Below, one piece after another: positions 44,971 through 53,409 of a stretch of DNA of 64,000 nucleotides (position 1 is the stretch's first letter; each line of letters begins with the position of its first letter). This DNA comes from Microbulbifer litoralis (GTDB taxonomy: Bacteria; Pseudomonadota; Gammaproteobacteria; Pseudomonadales; Cellvibrionaceae), in contig NZ_JALKCV010000007.1 of NCBI RefSeq assembly GCF_023634065.1, positions 1 to 64,000 of the forward strand, written 5' to 3'. The position numbers were made by a program, and so were the translations under genes. The notes beneath the pieces are model-generated. The model did not search any database, was not told the DNA's origin, and saw nothing but the letters and a program-made list of their open reading frames with translations.

Positions 44971-47190
44971 ATGGACGTTTCTCAGATTCTAGACCCCCTC
45001 AACGACGCCCAGCGCGAGGCCGTGGCCGCGCCGCCGGGCAACCAACTGGTACTGGCCGGCGCCGGTTCCGGCAAGACCCGTGTACTGGTGCACCGTATCG
45101 CCTGGCTGATGCAGGTGGAAGGGGCCTCGCCCTACTCCATCATGGCAGTGACCTTCACCAACAAGGCCGCCCGCGAGATGCGCGCGCGCATCGAGGAACT
45201 GCTGGGGGTGAACACCTTCGGCATGTGGGTGGGCACCTTTCACGGCCTCGCGCACCGGCTGCTGAAGGCGCACTGGCAGGAAGCCAGGCTGCCGCAGAAT
45301 TTCCAGATCCTGGACAGCGACGACCAGCTGCGCCTGATCAAGCGGGTGCAGAACGACCTGGGCTTGGATGAGAAAAAGTGGCCGCCGCGGGAGACCCAGT
45401 GGTGGATCGGTGGCCAGAAAGACGAGGGCCTGCGGCCACAGTATATCCAGGCCGGCGCCGACCTGTGGCTGCAGACCATGGTGCGTATCTATTTCGCCTA
45501 CGAGGAGGCCTGCCAGCGCGGCGGCCTGGTCGATTTCGGCGAGCTGCTGCTGCGCGCCCACGAGCTGCTGCGGGACAACGACGCCATACTGGCCCACTAT
45601 CGCCGCCGCTTCCCCTATATCCTGGTGGACGAGTTCCAAGACACCAACACCATCCAGTACGCCTGGCTGCGGCTGCTGGCCGGCGACCAGAGCCGCATCA
45701 CCGCCGTCGGCGACGACGACCAGTCCATCTATGGCTGGCGCGGTGCGAAGATCGAGAATATCCAGCACTTCGAGCGCGATATGCCCGGAGTGCAGACGGT
45801 GCGCCTGGAGCAGAACTACCGCTCCACCGCCACCATCCTGGATGCCGCCAACGCGGTGATTGCCCACAACAGCGGCCGCCTGGGCAAGGAGCTGTGGACC
45901 CGGGGCGAGGAAGGCGAGCCGATCGCGCTCTATTCCGCCTACAACGAGCAGGACGAGGCGCGTTTTATCGTCGAGCGCATCCAGGAGTGGGTGCGCGACG
46001 GCAACCGCCGCGACAGCGTCGCTATCCTGTACCGTTCCAACGCCCAGTCGCGAGTCCTCGAGGAGGCGCTGCTGCGCGAACAGGTGCCCTACCGCATCTA
46101 CGGCGGCCAGCGTTTCTATGAGCGCATGGAGATCAAGAACGCGCTGTCCTATATGCGCCTGATCGCCAACCGCGACGACGACACCGCCTTCGAGCGGGTC
46201 GTGAACACACCCACCCGCGGTATCGGCGCGCGCACCGTGGAGACCGTGCGCAGCTTCGCCCGCGAGCACGGCTGCTCCCTGTGGCAGGCGGCCAAACAGA
46301 TGCAGCAGCAGCGGGTGCTGGCCGCCCGCGCCGGCAACGCGCTGCAGAGTTTCCTCGACCTGGTCAATCACCTGGCCGCGAATGCCGAAGACAGAGAGCT
46401 GGATGCGATCGCCGAGGATGTGATCGAGACCAGCGGCCTGCTGGATTTCCACGGCAAGGAAAAGGGCGAGAAGGGCCAGACGCGGGTGGAAAACCTGCAG
46501 GAACTGGTGACCGCCTGCCGCGGCTTCGACGGCGCCGTGCTGCCGGAAGACGAGCAGAATGAAGAGGAGCGGCCGCTGCTGGACCAGTTCCTCGACAGCG
46601 CCGCGCTGGATGCCGGCGAGGGTCAGGCGGACGAGTTCGAGGACGCGGTGCAGCTGATGACCCTGCACTCCGCCAAGGGGCTGGAGTTCCCGCTGGTATT
46701 TATGGCCGGCGTGGAGGAAAACCTGTTCCCGCACAAGATGTCGGCGCAGGAACCCGGCCGCATGGAGGAGGAGCGCCGCCTCTGCTACGTGGGCATTACC
46801 CGCGCGATGCAGAAATTGTACATCACCTACGCCGAGAGTCGCCGCCTGTTCGGCACCGAGAATTTCAATACACCGTCGCGCTTTGTCAGCGAGATACCGG
46901 CGCAGCTGGTACACGAGGTGCGGCTGAAAACCGAGATCTCGCGGCCGCTGTTTAAACCCGGTTTTGCAGAAAACAAATGGGGAAAAGTCGGCGACCTTTC
47001 GGATCCGCCGCCGGATTTCGACGACCTGCCGCCGCTGGCTTTGGGCGGCCGCGTCGAACACAAAAAATTTGGCGAGGGCACCGTGGTGCAGTTCGAGGGC
47101 AACGGCCCCCGCACCCGTGTGCAGGTCAACTTCGACGATGCCGGCAGCAAGTGGCTGGTCGTTGCCATGGCCAAACTGCAGCCGCTTTAA
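44971..47190 (+). CDS. uvrD: DNA helicase II (UvrD)
   Basis: The 739-residue superfamily 1A helicase unwinds DNA 3' to 5' in nucleotide excision and mismatch repair. Motif I is AGAGSGKTR (Lys35), then TFTNKAAREM (Ia), VDEFQDTN (II), GDDDQSIYGWRGA (III), VRLEQNYRS (IV), VQLMTLHSAKGLEFPLVF (V) and RRLCYVGITRAM (VI). The C-terminal VEHKKFGEGTV-type domain marks UvrD/PcrA proteins. A LexA-type box precedes it. It is enclosed by oppositely oriented heptamer arrays that begin 56 bp before the start and 7 bp after the stop. Confidence 0.96.
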   Translation: MDVSQILDPLNDAQREAVAAPPGNQLVLAGAGSGKTRVLVHRIAWLMQVEGASPYSIMAVTFTNKAAREMRARIEELLGVNTFGMWVGTFHGLAHRLLKAHWQEARLPQNFQILDSDDQLRLIKRVQNDLGLDEKKWPPRETQWWIGGQKDEGLRPQYIQAGADLWLQTMVRIYFAYEEACQRGGLVDFGELLLRAHELLRDNDAILAHYRRRFPYILVDEFQDTNTIQYAWLRLLAGDQSRITAVGDDDQSIYGWRGAKIENIQHFERDMPGVQTVRLEQNYRSTATILDAANAVIAHNSGRLGKELWTRGEEGEPIALYSAYNEQDEARFIVERIQEWVRDGNRRDSVAILYRSNAQSRVLEEALLREQVPYRIYGGQRFYERMEIKNALSYMRLIANRDDDTAFERVVNTPTRGIGARTVETVRSFAREHGCSLWQAAKQMQQQRVLAARAGNALQSFLDLVNHLAANAEDRELDAIAEDVIETSGLLDFHGKEKGEKGQTRVENLQELVTACRGFDGAVLPEDEQNEEERPLLDQFLDSAALDAGEGQADEFEDAVQLMTLHSAKGLEFPLVFMAGVEENLFPHKMSAQEPGRMEEERRLCYVGITRAMQKLYITYAESRRLFGTENFNTPSRFVSEIPAQLVHEVRLKTEISRPLFKPGFAENKWGKVGDLSDPPPDFDDLPPLALGGRVEHKKFGEGTVVQFEGNGPRTRVQVNFDDAGSKWLVVAMAKLQPL

Positions 47191-47197
47191 TGTCGTC

Positions 47198-47253
47198 GGG
47201 ACTCGGGACTCGGGACTCGGGACTCGGGACTCGGGACTCGGGACTCGGGACTC
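47198..47253 (-). repeat. Heptanucleotide array (GGGACTC)8 downstream of uvrD
   Basis: Eight perfect copies of GGGACTC followed by a partial GGGAC. This is the reverse complement of the unit before uvrD, so the two arrays form an inverted repeat around the gene. Confidence 0.97.
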
Positions 47254-47324
47254 GGGACCTGGGTGCGCGGAGCTCCAGCTCCGCTTGCGGACGCCAAGCC
47301 TGCCATTGATAGTCAAAATAAACG

Positions 47325-47840
47325 ATGCTTTTCAAGTTATTCTCGATACTAATCCCACTATTCTTAATGGCTGCCGGTTTCCTGCAGACAATCATTTATC
47401 TGAAGTTCAGGAAAAACTTTCAAAGTTGGCCGACCGTTGCTGCAAAAATAATCCATTCGCGCCTGCTGAATCAGCTGGATGTGGAGGGGCGAAGAGTGAT
47501 CGAAGCAGTGATCGCATTTGAGTACGAGTTTTGCGGCAAATCGTACAGATCGGAAACTCCTGCACTGCGCGGGCATGACCTGTTTCCGGATCTGAATTAC
47601 GAATGGGACTTGACGAAGAAATATCGGGTTGGTGATCTGGTAAATGCAAGAGTCCATCCTAGGACTGGGCAGGTGGCCTATCTGGAGGTCGCGCCTTTGA
47701 GCCGACTCAGCACAGTGCTAGTGCCCTTGATGATCTTCTGCAGCATTGGATTTTTAGTGGCACTAAAATTCGGATATGTGGCGGAGCTCTATGAATACGT
47801 GAAGTTGCAACTTGAACTGGCAACTTACAAGCCGCAATGA
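47325..47840 (+). CDS. DUF3592-like membrane protein
   Basis: The 171-residue protein has an N-terminal membrane helix (LFSILIPLFLMAAGFLQTIIYL), a soluble beta-rich middle (SWPTVAAKIIHSRLL, AVIAFEYEFCGKSYRS, YRVGDLVNARVHPRTGQVAYLE) and a C-terminal helix (VLVPLMIFCSIGFLVALKFG). This layout and the W-P-x-x-x-G/K-x-I start fit DUF3592 proteins, of unknown function. Its base composition is clearly less GC-rich than uvrD or the TRAP gene, suggesting later arrival. Confidence 0.65.
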   Translation: MLFKLFSILIPLFLMAAGFLQTIIYLKFRKNFQSWPTVAAKIIHSRLLNQLDVEGRRVIEAVIAFEYEFCGKSYRSETPALRGHDLFPDLNYEWDLTKKYRVGDLVNARVHPRTGQVAYLEVAPLSRLSTVLVPLMIFCSIGFLVALKFGYVAELYEYVKLQLELATYKPQ

Positions 47841-47896
47841 GCATACTGAACCAGTGAAGTACTCCACGATATATTGAAAGACAACAGATGGCTTAG

Positions 47897-49042
47897 ATGA
47901 AAAGAACAACCAACTGGTACCCCGCCGTCATCCTCGGCCTGCTCGCCCTGCTGGTCATCACCTTCGGTGCGCTGGTGGTCTCCATGGCCTCCCGCGGGCC
48001 GGCCCAGCACTTTGCCGAGGGCAGCAATCGGGAAACTTTCGAGTGGAAACTCGTCACCACCTGGCCGAAGAATTTCCCCGGTCTGGGCAGCGCACCGGTG
48101 CGCTTTGCGGAGAAAGTCGAGGCCATGTCCGGCGGCCGCCTGAAAATTCGGGTCTACGGTGCCGGCGAGCTGGTACCCGCCATGGGTGTATTCGGTGCCG
48201 TCTCCGAGGGGGCCGCACAGATCGGCCACGGCGCCGCCTATTACTGGAAAGGCAAAGTGCCGGCCGCGCAGTTTTTCACCGCCGTGCCCTTCGGCCTGAA
48301 TGCCCAGGAAATGAATGGCTGGCTGCACTACGGCGGCGGTATGGAATTGTGGCAGGAACTCTATGCGCCCTTCGACCTGATCCCCATGGCCGGCGGTTCC
48401 ACCGGCGTGCAGATGGCCGGTTGGTTCAACAAGGAAATCAATTCCGTCGAGGACCTGAAGGGCCTGAAAATGCGCATGCCGGGCATCGGCGGCGAAGTGC
48501 TGAACCGCGCCGGCGGCACCGCGGTGACCATCCCCGGCGGCGAACTCTATACCGCGCTGCAGACCGGTGTCATCGATGCCACCGAATGGGTGGGCCCGTT
48601 CAACGACCTGGCTTTCGGCTTTTACCAGATTGCGGATTACTACTACTACCCGGGCTGGCACGAGCCGGGCTCGATCCTCGAGTTTATCGTCAACAAGAGC
48701 GCCTTCGAGAAACTGCCCAACGACCTGCAGGCCATCGTCCGCAGCGCAGCGCGCGACGCCAACCAGGATATGCTCGACGAATACACCGCGCGCAACAATC
48801 GCGCCTTGCAGGAACTGGTGGAAGAGCACGGTGTACAGCTACGACGCCTGCCGGACGAGGTGTTGGCCTATCTCAAGGAAATCAATACGCAGATCATGGA
48901 GGAAACGGCGGCCGAGGACCCGCAATTCGAGCGCGTCTACCGGGCGTTCAAGGAATTCGAGCGCGAGGTGATTCCGTACCACCGCATCAGCGAGGAGGCC
49001 TACTACCAGACACGGGAAAGTAACGCTAACCAAATCAATTGA
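47897..49042 (+). CDS. TRAP transporter substrate-binding protein (DctP family)
   Basis: The 381-residue extracytoplasmic receptor binds an organic acid for a TRAP transporter. A membrane anchor or signal (AVILGLLALLVITFGALVV) is followed by the DctP fold (FEWKLVTTWPKNFPGLGSAP, then the ligand-site GLKMRMPGIGGEVLNRAGG and YTALQTGVIDATEWVGPFND). The latter two resemble the TakP/2-oxoacid-binding group, so 2-oxo acids are possible ligands. The membrane subunits are 9.6 kb away on the opposite strand, with the restriction locus between. Confidence 0.9.
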   Translation: MKRTTNWYPAVILGLLALLVITFGALVVSMASRGPAQHFAEGSNRETFEWKLVTTWPKNFPGLGSAPVRFAEKVEAMSGGRLKIRVYGAGELVPAMGVFGAVSEGAAQIGHGAAYYWKGKVPAAQFFTAVPFGLNAQEMNGWLHYGGGMELWQELYAPFDLIPMAGGSTGVQMAGWFNKEINSVEDLKGLKMRMPGIGGEVLNRAGGTAVTIPGGELYTALQTGVIDATEWVGPFNDLAFGFYQIADYYYYPGWHEPGSILEFIVNKSAFEKLPNDLQAIVRSAARDANQDMLDEYTARNNRALQELVEEHGVQLRRLPDEVLAYLKEINTQIMEETAAEDPQFERVYRAFKEFEREVIPYHRISEEAYYQTRESNANQIN

Positions 49043-49059
49043 AAGACAAGGAGGCAAGG

Positions 49060-49584
49060 ATGCTGGCAACACACATGGATGCCGAGCAGCGGTACGATGT
49101 GCTTAGGCGTGAGGCACTGCAGATCGCAGTGGAAACTTTACGTACGCAAGATATTGATAATATTCAACTGAGCGCGATTACTGTTGAGGCCTTGAACTTG
49201 TCCAGGCGCTGGTCACTTTCTAACGCACGCAAGGTGGATTGGGACTGGCAAGAAGGGTACCGTATCTTCAGGTTCCGATATCCAAAGCGATTCGAGCTGG
49301 CGATCTGGGAACACAACCGATTGATTGGCTTGTCCATGGGGCGCCCAACCTACCATAACCAGCATATGCGACTGGATGTTGTAGAGGCGGCCCCTGCTGA
49401 TCTGGGGCAGCGGGAAGGTATCTTTGAAACCGTGTTACTGGCGTACGGCATCTATGCCCGCCTGATCAACGCTCGGCAGATCAGGATCATGCACTCCTTG
49501 AATGAGCAGGTTAGGACCTACTACGAATCATTCGGCTATAAATATGTCCAAAATGGTGATTACCTGTATGCGGAGGTTGACTGA
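49060..49584 (+). CDS. GNAT-fold acetyltransferase-like protein
   Basis: The 174-residue product is read from the ATG 49060, five bases after AAGGAGG; a TTG at 49039 overlaps the TRAP stop and is less likely. Strand patterns and the end RTYYESFGYKYV resemble the GNAT fold's last motif, but the acetyl-CoA loop (Q/RxxGxG/A) is not clear. Base composition is lower in GC than neighbours. It is the first of three overlapping small genes next to the restriction locus. Confidence 0.55.
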   Translation: MLATHMDAEQRYDVLRREALQIAVETLRTQDIDNIQLSAITVEALNLSRRWSLSNARKVDWDWQEGYRIFRFRYPKRFELAIWEHNRLIGLSMGRPTYHNQHMRLDVVEAAPADLGQREGIFETVLLAYGIYARLINARQIRIMHSLNEQVRTYYESFGYKYVQNGDYLYAEVD

Positions 49585-49781
49585 TGTGCGCTAAAAAAGT
49601 CACCGATCTGGAATCGGCCAGGAAGTTCAAGCGTGAAAAGCGTAAATGGACTACTGAAGAAGTTCGCCAACAGGCAACCAAAGACCTGAAAAGGATGAAG
49701 GGCTTGAGCAAAAAAGAGCCTAAAGACCTAGTCTCGGGCGATATGGATAAAGCAGAGAAGGGAACGGGTGATGACGAATAG
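49584..49781 (+). CDS. Small highly charged protein, unknown
   Basis: The 65-residue protein is rich in Lys and Glu (ARKFKREKRKWTTEEVRQQATKDLKRM) and probably helical. Its ATG shares a base with the stop of the GNAT-like gene (TGATG), so they are translationally coupled. No family is recognised. Confidence 0.6.
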   Translation: MCAKKVTDLESARKFKREKRKWTTEEVRQQATKDLKRMKGLSKKEPKDLVSGDMDKAEKGTGDDE

Positions 49782-50091
49782 CAAGCCGCTTTCAGAGCGA
49801 GAAAAACAATTTACGCCGGTGGCCGGAGAAACCGATCCACGGGATGCCGCTGCCAAGGCAAGAGCCTTTGCCAGCAGGGAGAAGCTGCGGTTAAAGACGC
49901 AAAAGACAAATGTAAATAACCGCCATCAGAGACGCGATGACGCGCTGGTATACGCCTCCTTAGCCGATCCGGTTTGTCCGAATGCGCATAGCAACCTGGG
50001 TCGGGTGACGCGACGCAAGAGCTGCCCGAATACACTTATCGTATACATCACCGAGTGGGAAATGTGTCAGGCCGCCCATTTCATTTTATGA
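49771..50091 (+). CDS. Small basic protein, C-terminus possibly altered at the island junction
   Basis: The ATG 49771 overlaps the previous gene by 11 bases. The first 50 residues (SEREKQFTPVAGETDPRDAAAKARAFASREKLRLKTQK) look like a real charged helical protein. The last 50 have no such character and the frame runs 25 bases into the end of convergent hsdR. This suggests the natural 3' end was replaced when the restriction genes arrived. Confidence 0.4.
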   Translation: MTNSKPLSEREKQFTPVAGETDPRDAAAKARAFASREKLRLKTQKTNVNNRHQRRDDALVYASLADPVCPNAHSNLGRVTRRKSCPNTLIVYITEWEMCQAAHFIL

Positions 50092-53000
50092 GCGGCAAAT
50101 TCAACCACCAGATCGAATACCTTGTCGCACTTTTCCTTGAATTCCACACGGCCATAGCTATCCGGCAGGTCCTGATCCAGAACTTTCTCGATCTCCGCCT
50201 TGACCCGCTGCCGGGTCTGGCCGTCCTTCCACCAGTCCTGCACCAGGACCTTGGGGTGCGCCTGTAGCAGGCTGACGATCAGGTCCTTGGCGGCGAGTTT
50301 GACGCGCTGCTCTTCCTTCTTCGTCAGCTTGTCTTTCTTGAGCAGGTCGAACAGCTCCAGTTCGTCCTCGCTCAGCCCCTCGCGCACGTGGCGTTCATCT
50401 TCTTGTTGCATGCTCTCCGCGAACTTCATCAGGTCTTCGAAGTAGTTCTCGGTGGAGCTGCCGCCGGCATTGTAGCGGTCGACGATTTCCTGCAGCTTGA
50501 GGGCGAAGTCCGTGCGGGTGTGGTTCTGCTGCATCATCTGGCGCAGCTTGTCCTCGATAAATGCCTTCAGCTCGGCGATCTCAATATTCTTGTACTGGGC
50601 GTCTTTAAACTCCTCCCGCAGCTTGTCGAAGTTCAATCGGCTGAGGTCCCAGGTGCGCCCCTTTTGCACGATCTGGTATTCCGCCTGGTGCTCCTTGACC
50701 AGAAATTTGTCGGCGTTCTCCACCACCATGCTTTCATCCAGCAGTTCCGAGATTTTCTCGGTCACCTGGTCGATATCCACCTGTTCCAGATGCATATCAA
50801 TCACGCCGCGCAGGTACTGGATGACGGCAATCAGCGGGCGGGGCTTCTGGCTGAGAACCTCCGGCTTGCACGCCTCATACAGCGACGAGACGGTATTGTC
50901 GTAGACATAGAAGGTTTTGCGCAGAGCATCACTGCCCAGCAGAATGTCGGCATATTGTTCAAACAGCGAAATATTCTGGAAGGTGTTGTCGGTTTCGAGA
51001 ATGGCCGCCAAGTGAATATCCTGCTCCCGGCACCAGGCATTGGTCTGGGCAATGGCGTCGTCCAGCAGGCGGAACAGCTCGGATTTCTCCTGCACCGGCG
51101 GCTCGCTGCCATCCTCACCCTGGGCGTAATCCCGCAGGGCCTTTTTCATATTGCGGAAGACGTTGTAGTAGTCGACGATCTCGCCGTTTTTCTTCTCGAT
51201 CAGCCCGCCGCTGTAACCGCGGATGCGATAGCTGGCCACCCGGTTGGCGCGGGCGATGGTCTGCATCAGAGTGTGGTCTTTCATCGGCTTGTCGAGGTAC
51301 AGGGTCGACACCGTGGGCGCGTCGAAGCCGGTGAGCCACATGGCACACACAAATACCAGCTGTAGCGGGTGCTCCGGGTCTTTGAAGTTGGTTTCGATAT
51401 CGTGGCCGTGGGCATCCAGCTGATCGATACGCTTGGCGTGGGGGCAGATATCCAGCCCTGCGCGCTCGAACTTTTCCTCGTCCGCCAGCGGATCACTGAT
51501 CACCACCGCCATCTCCACCGACTTCATATAGGCGATGATTTTCTTGAAGCGGGCGCGCTCGATATCGTTGCTCGTGGTCTTCACCAGCCCGCGCAGGCGT
51601 TTCAGTTCCGTCTTCCAGTGGGCCTGCACCTTGTCGTACATCTTGACCGTGGTGAACTTGTCCAGGGAGATCACCATGGCCTTGCCCAGGTAGCCGCGGC
51701 GGGGGAAGTGATAGACAATATCCCTGGCGATGGTCTCCAGGCGGTCGTCGCGCACGATCACTTGCATCTCTTTGGCGAATCGCTTCTCCAGTTTTTCCTG
51801 TTGGGCATCGTCCAGGTTCTCGTCCTCCAGCAGCTCGTAGAACTCCTCGCTGAGGTCGTCGTTCTGAATCAGCATCTCCGGCACGCGCTTTTCGTAGAAC
51901 AGCGGCACCGTGGCGCCGTCTTCCATGGCCTGCTGGAAGTTGTACTCGGACACATAGCCGCCAAACCAGGCGTTGGTCTTGCGCTCCTTGCCCAGCAGTG
52001 GAGTGCCGGTAAAGGCGATAAAGTGGGCGCCCTTCAGCCCCGCGCGCATATTCTCCGCCAGGCTCTTGTACTGGGTGCGGTGGGCCTCGTCCACGATCAC
52101 CACCACCTCGCGCCGCTCCTTTTGCGGGTCGAACAGCTGCGGATACTGCTTGCCCTTGGCATAGCGGAATTTCTGGATCAGGGTGAACACGACCTTCTTG
52201 TTCTGACCCAGGAACTGGCGCATCTCGTCGGAATCCGCCGGCTGCGCGGCATCGCTCTCGCGTACGGTGCCGGTGTTCAAGAAGTTGCGGTAGATCTGGC
52301 CGTCCAGATCCTGGCGGTCGGTGACCACTACAAAACTGAAATTGCCCGGCACCTTGCGGAAGATCTTGCGCACGTAAAAGATCATCGAGAAGCTCTTACC
52401 CGAGCCCTGGGTGTGCCAGAAAACCCCCAGCTTGCCGTCCAGCTCTTCGCGCTTTAAGAAGCGCGCATAGGCCTGGTTGACGCCGATAAACTGGTGGTTC
52501 TGGGCGATGATTTTGGTGCTCTCCTTGTGGAACAGCACAAAGTTTTCCAGGTAATCCAGCAGCTTGTGCGGCGCCAGCAGGCCGTGCACCGCGCGCTCCA
52601 CGCTGATGCCCTCGGCGCTTATTTTTTCCCGGTTCACCGCTTCCTTTTCGTCAGTCACCCGCAGCCAGCTGAAGAAATGCTCCCAGCCAGCGGTAAAGCT
52701 GCCCACCCGGGTCTCCAGCCCGTTGGATAGCAGGCAGAACACATTGCAGTGGGACAGTTGGGGAATATCGTGCAGGTAGTTCTTCAGGTTGTCTTCATAG
52801 GCCGAGCGCAGTTTTACATTGGAGTTTTTCAGCTCCACAAACACCAGCGGCAGTCCATTCACATACAGGATCACATCCGGACGGCGGTAGCCGGCTCTGG
52901 GGGCCTGCACCGAGGCTTTGATCCACAGCTGGGAAACGGCGAGAAACCGGTTGGCGCCGTCTTTGGGGGAGGGACGGTGGAAGTCGATCAGCCGCACCAG

Positions 53001-53354
53001 CTCCTGTTGCTTTACCCCCTCCGTGTCTTCATAGACCACCGGCACGCCGCCGCGGATCAGACCGTCCAGCTCGCGGTTCGCCGCCAGCGAGTGCATGGCG
53101 GCGCGGCGGTCGCCGATGCGCGGCAGTACCTGGGTGTCGATCACCTCGGCGGGAATATGCGGGTTGATGGTGAGACAGGCTTCGCGCAGGCGATCGGTGA
53201 GAATGACATCGCGCTTGTCGTTGCGCCCGGAGCCGTCGTTCAGGTCTTCCGGCTTTGCGGTATAGCAGTCCAGCACATCGAAACCGTACAGGTGCTGCAA
53301 TTGCTGTAGCAGTGCCTGCTCGATATCGTCTTCAGAGATAAAGTTCTTTACCAC
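50067..53354 (-). CDS. hsdR: Type I restriction enzyme, R subunit
   Basis: The 1095-residue motor and nuclease subunit cuts unmodified DNA after ATP-driven translocation. The nuclease core includes PLVFVELKNSN (ExK element, near residue 170). The SF2 helicase has Walker A in HTQGSGKSFSM (Lys320), the DEAH box at 422-425 and DAPTVSTLYLDKPM plus QTIARANR later. It is the last gene of the minus-strand unit hsdM-hsdS-rhuM/fic-hsdR, 55 bp after the RhuM/Fic gene. Confidence 0.95.
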   Translation of the reverse strand: MVKNFISEDDIEQALLQQLQHLYGFDVLDCYTAKPEDLNDGSGRNDKRDVILTDRLREACLTINPHIPAEVIDTQVLPRIGDRRAAMHSLAANRELDGLIRGGVPVVYEDTEGVKQQELVRLIDFHRPSPKDGANRFLAVSQLWIKASVQAPRAGYRRPDVILYVNGLPLVFVELKNSNVKLRSAYEDNLKNYLHDIPQLSHCNVFCLLSNGLETRVGSFTAGWEHFFSWLRVTDEKEAVNREKISAEGISVERAVHGLLAPHKLLDYLENFVLFHKESTKIIAQNHQFIGVNQAYARFLKREELDGKLGVFWHTQGSGKSFSMIFYVRKIFRKVPGNFSFVVVTDRQDLDGQIYRNFLNTGTVRESDAAQPADSDEMRQFLGQNKKVVFTLIQKFRYAKGKQYPQLFDPQKERREVVVIVDEAHRTQYKSLAENMRAGLKGAHFIAFTGTPLLGKERKTNAWFGGYVSEYNFQQAMEDGATVPLFYEKRVPEMLIQNDDLSEEFYELLEDENLDDAQQEKLEKRFAKEMQVIVRDDRLETIARDIVYHFPRRGYLGKAMVISLDKFTTVKMYDKVQAHWKTELKRLRGLVKTTSNDIERARFKKIIAYMKSVEMAVVISDPLADEEKFERAGLDICPHAKRIDQLDAHGHDIETNFKDPEHPLQLVFVCAMWLTGFDAPTVSTLYLDKPMKDHTLMQTIARANRVASYRIRGYSGGLIEKKNGEIVDYYNVFRNMKKALRDYAQGEDGSEPPVQEKSELFRLLDDAIAQTNAWCREQDIHLAAILETDNTFQNISLFEQYADILLGSDALRKTFYVYDNTVSSLYEACKPEVLSQKPRPLIAVIQYLRGVIDMHLEQVDIDQVTEKISELLDESMVVENADKFLVKEHQAEYQIVQKGRTWDLSRLNFDKLREEFKDAQYKNIEIAELKAFIEDKLRQMMQQNHTRTDFALKLQEIVDRYNAGGSSTENYFEDLMKFAESMQQEDERHVREGLSEDELELFDLLKKDKLTKKEEQRVKLAAKDLIVSLLQAHPKVLVQDWWKDGQTRQRVKAEIEKVLDQDLPDSYGRVEFKEKCDKVFDLVVEFAAHKMKWAA

Positions 53355-53409
53355 TTGGCCCCCAAATTCGCGCTGCCGCTACCTCCGCAGCCTCAAATGC
53401 CCGCTGTGG

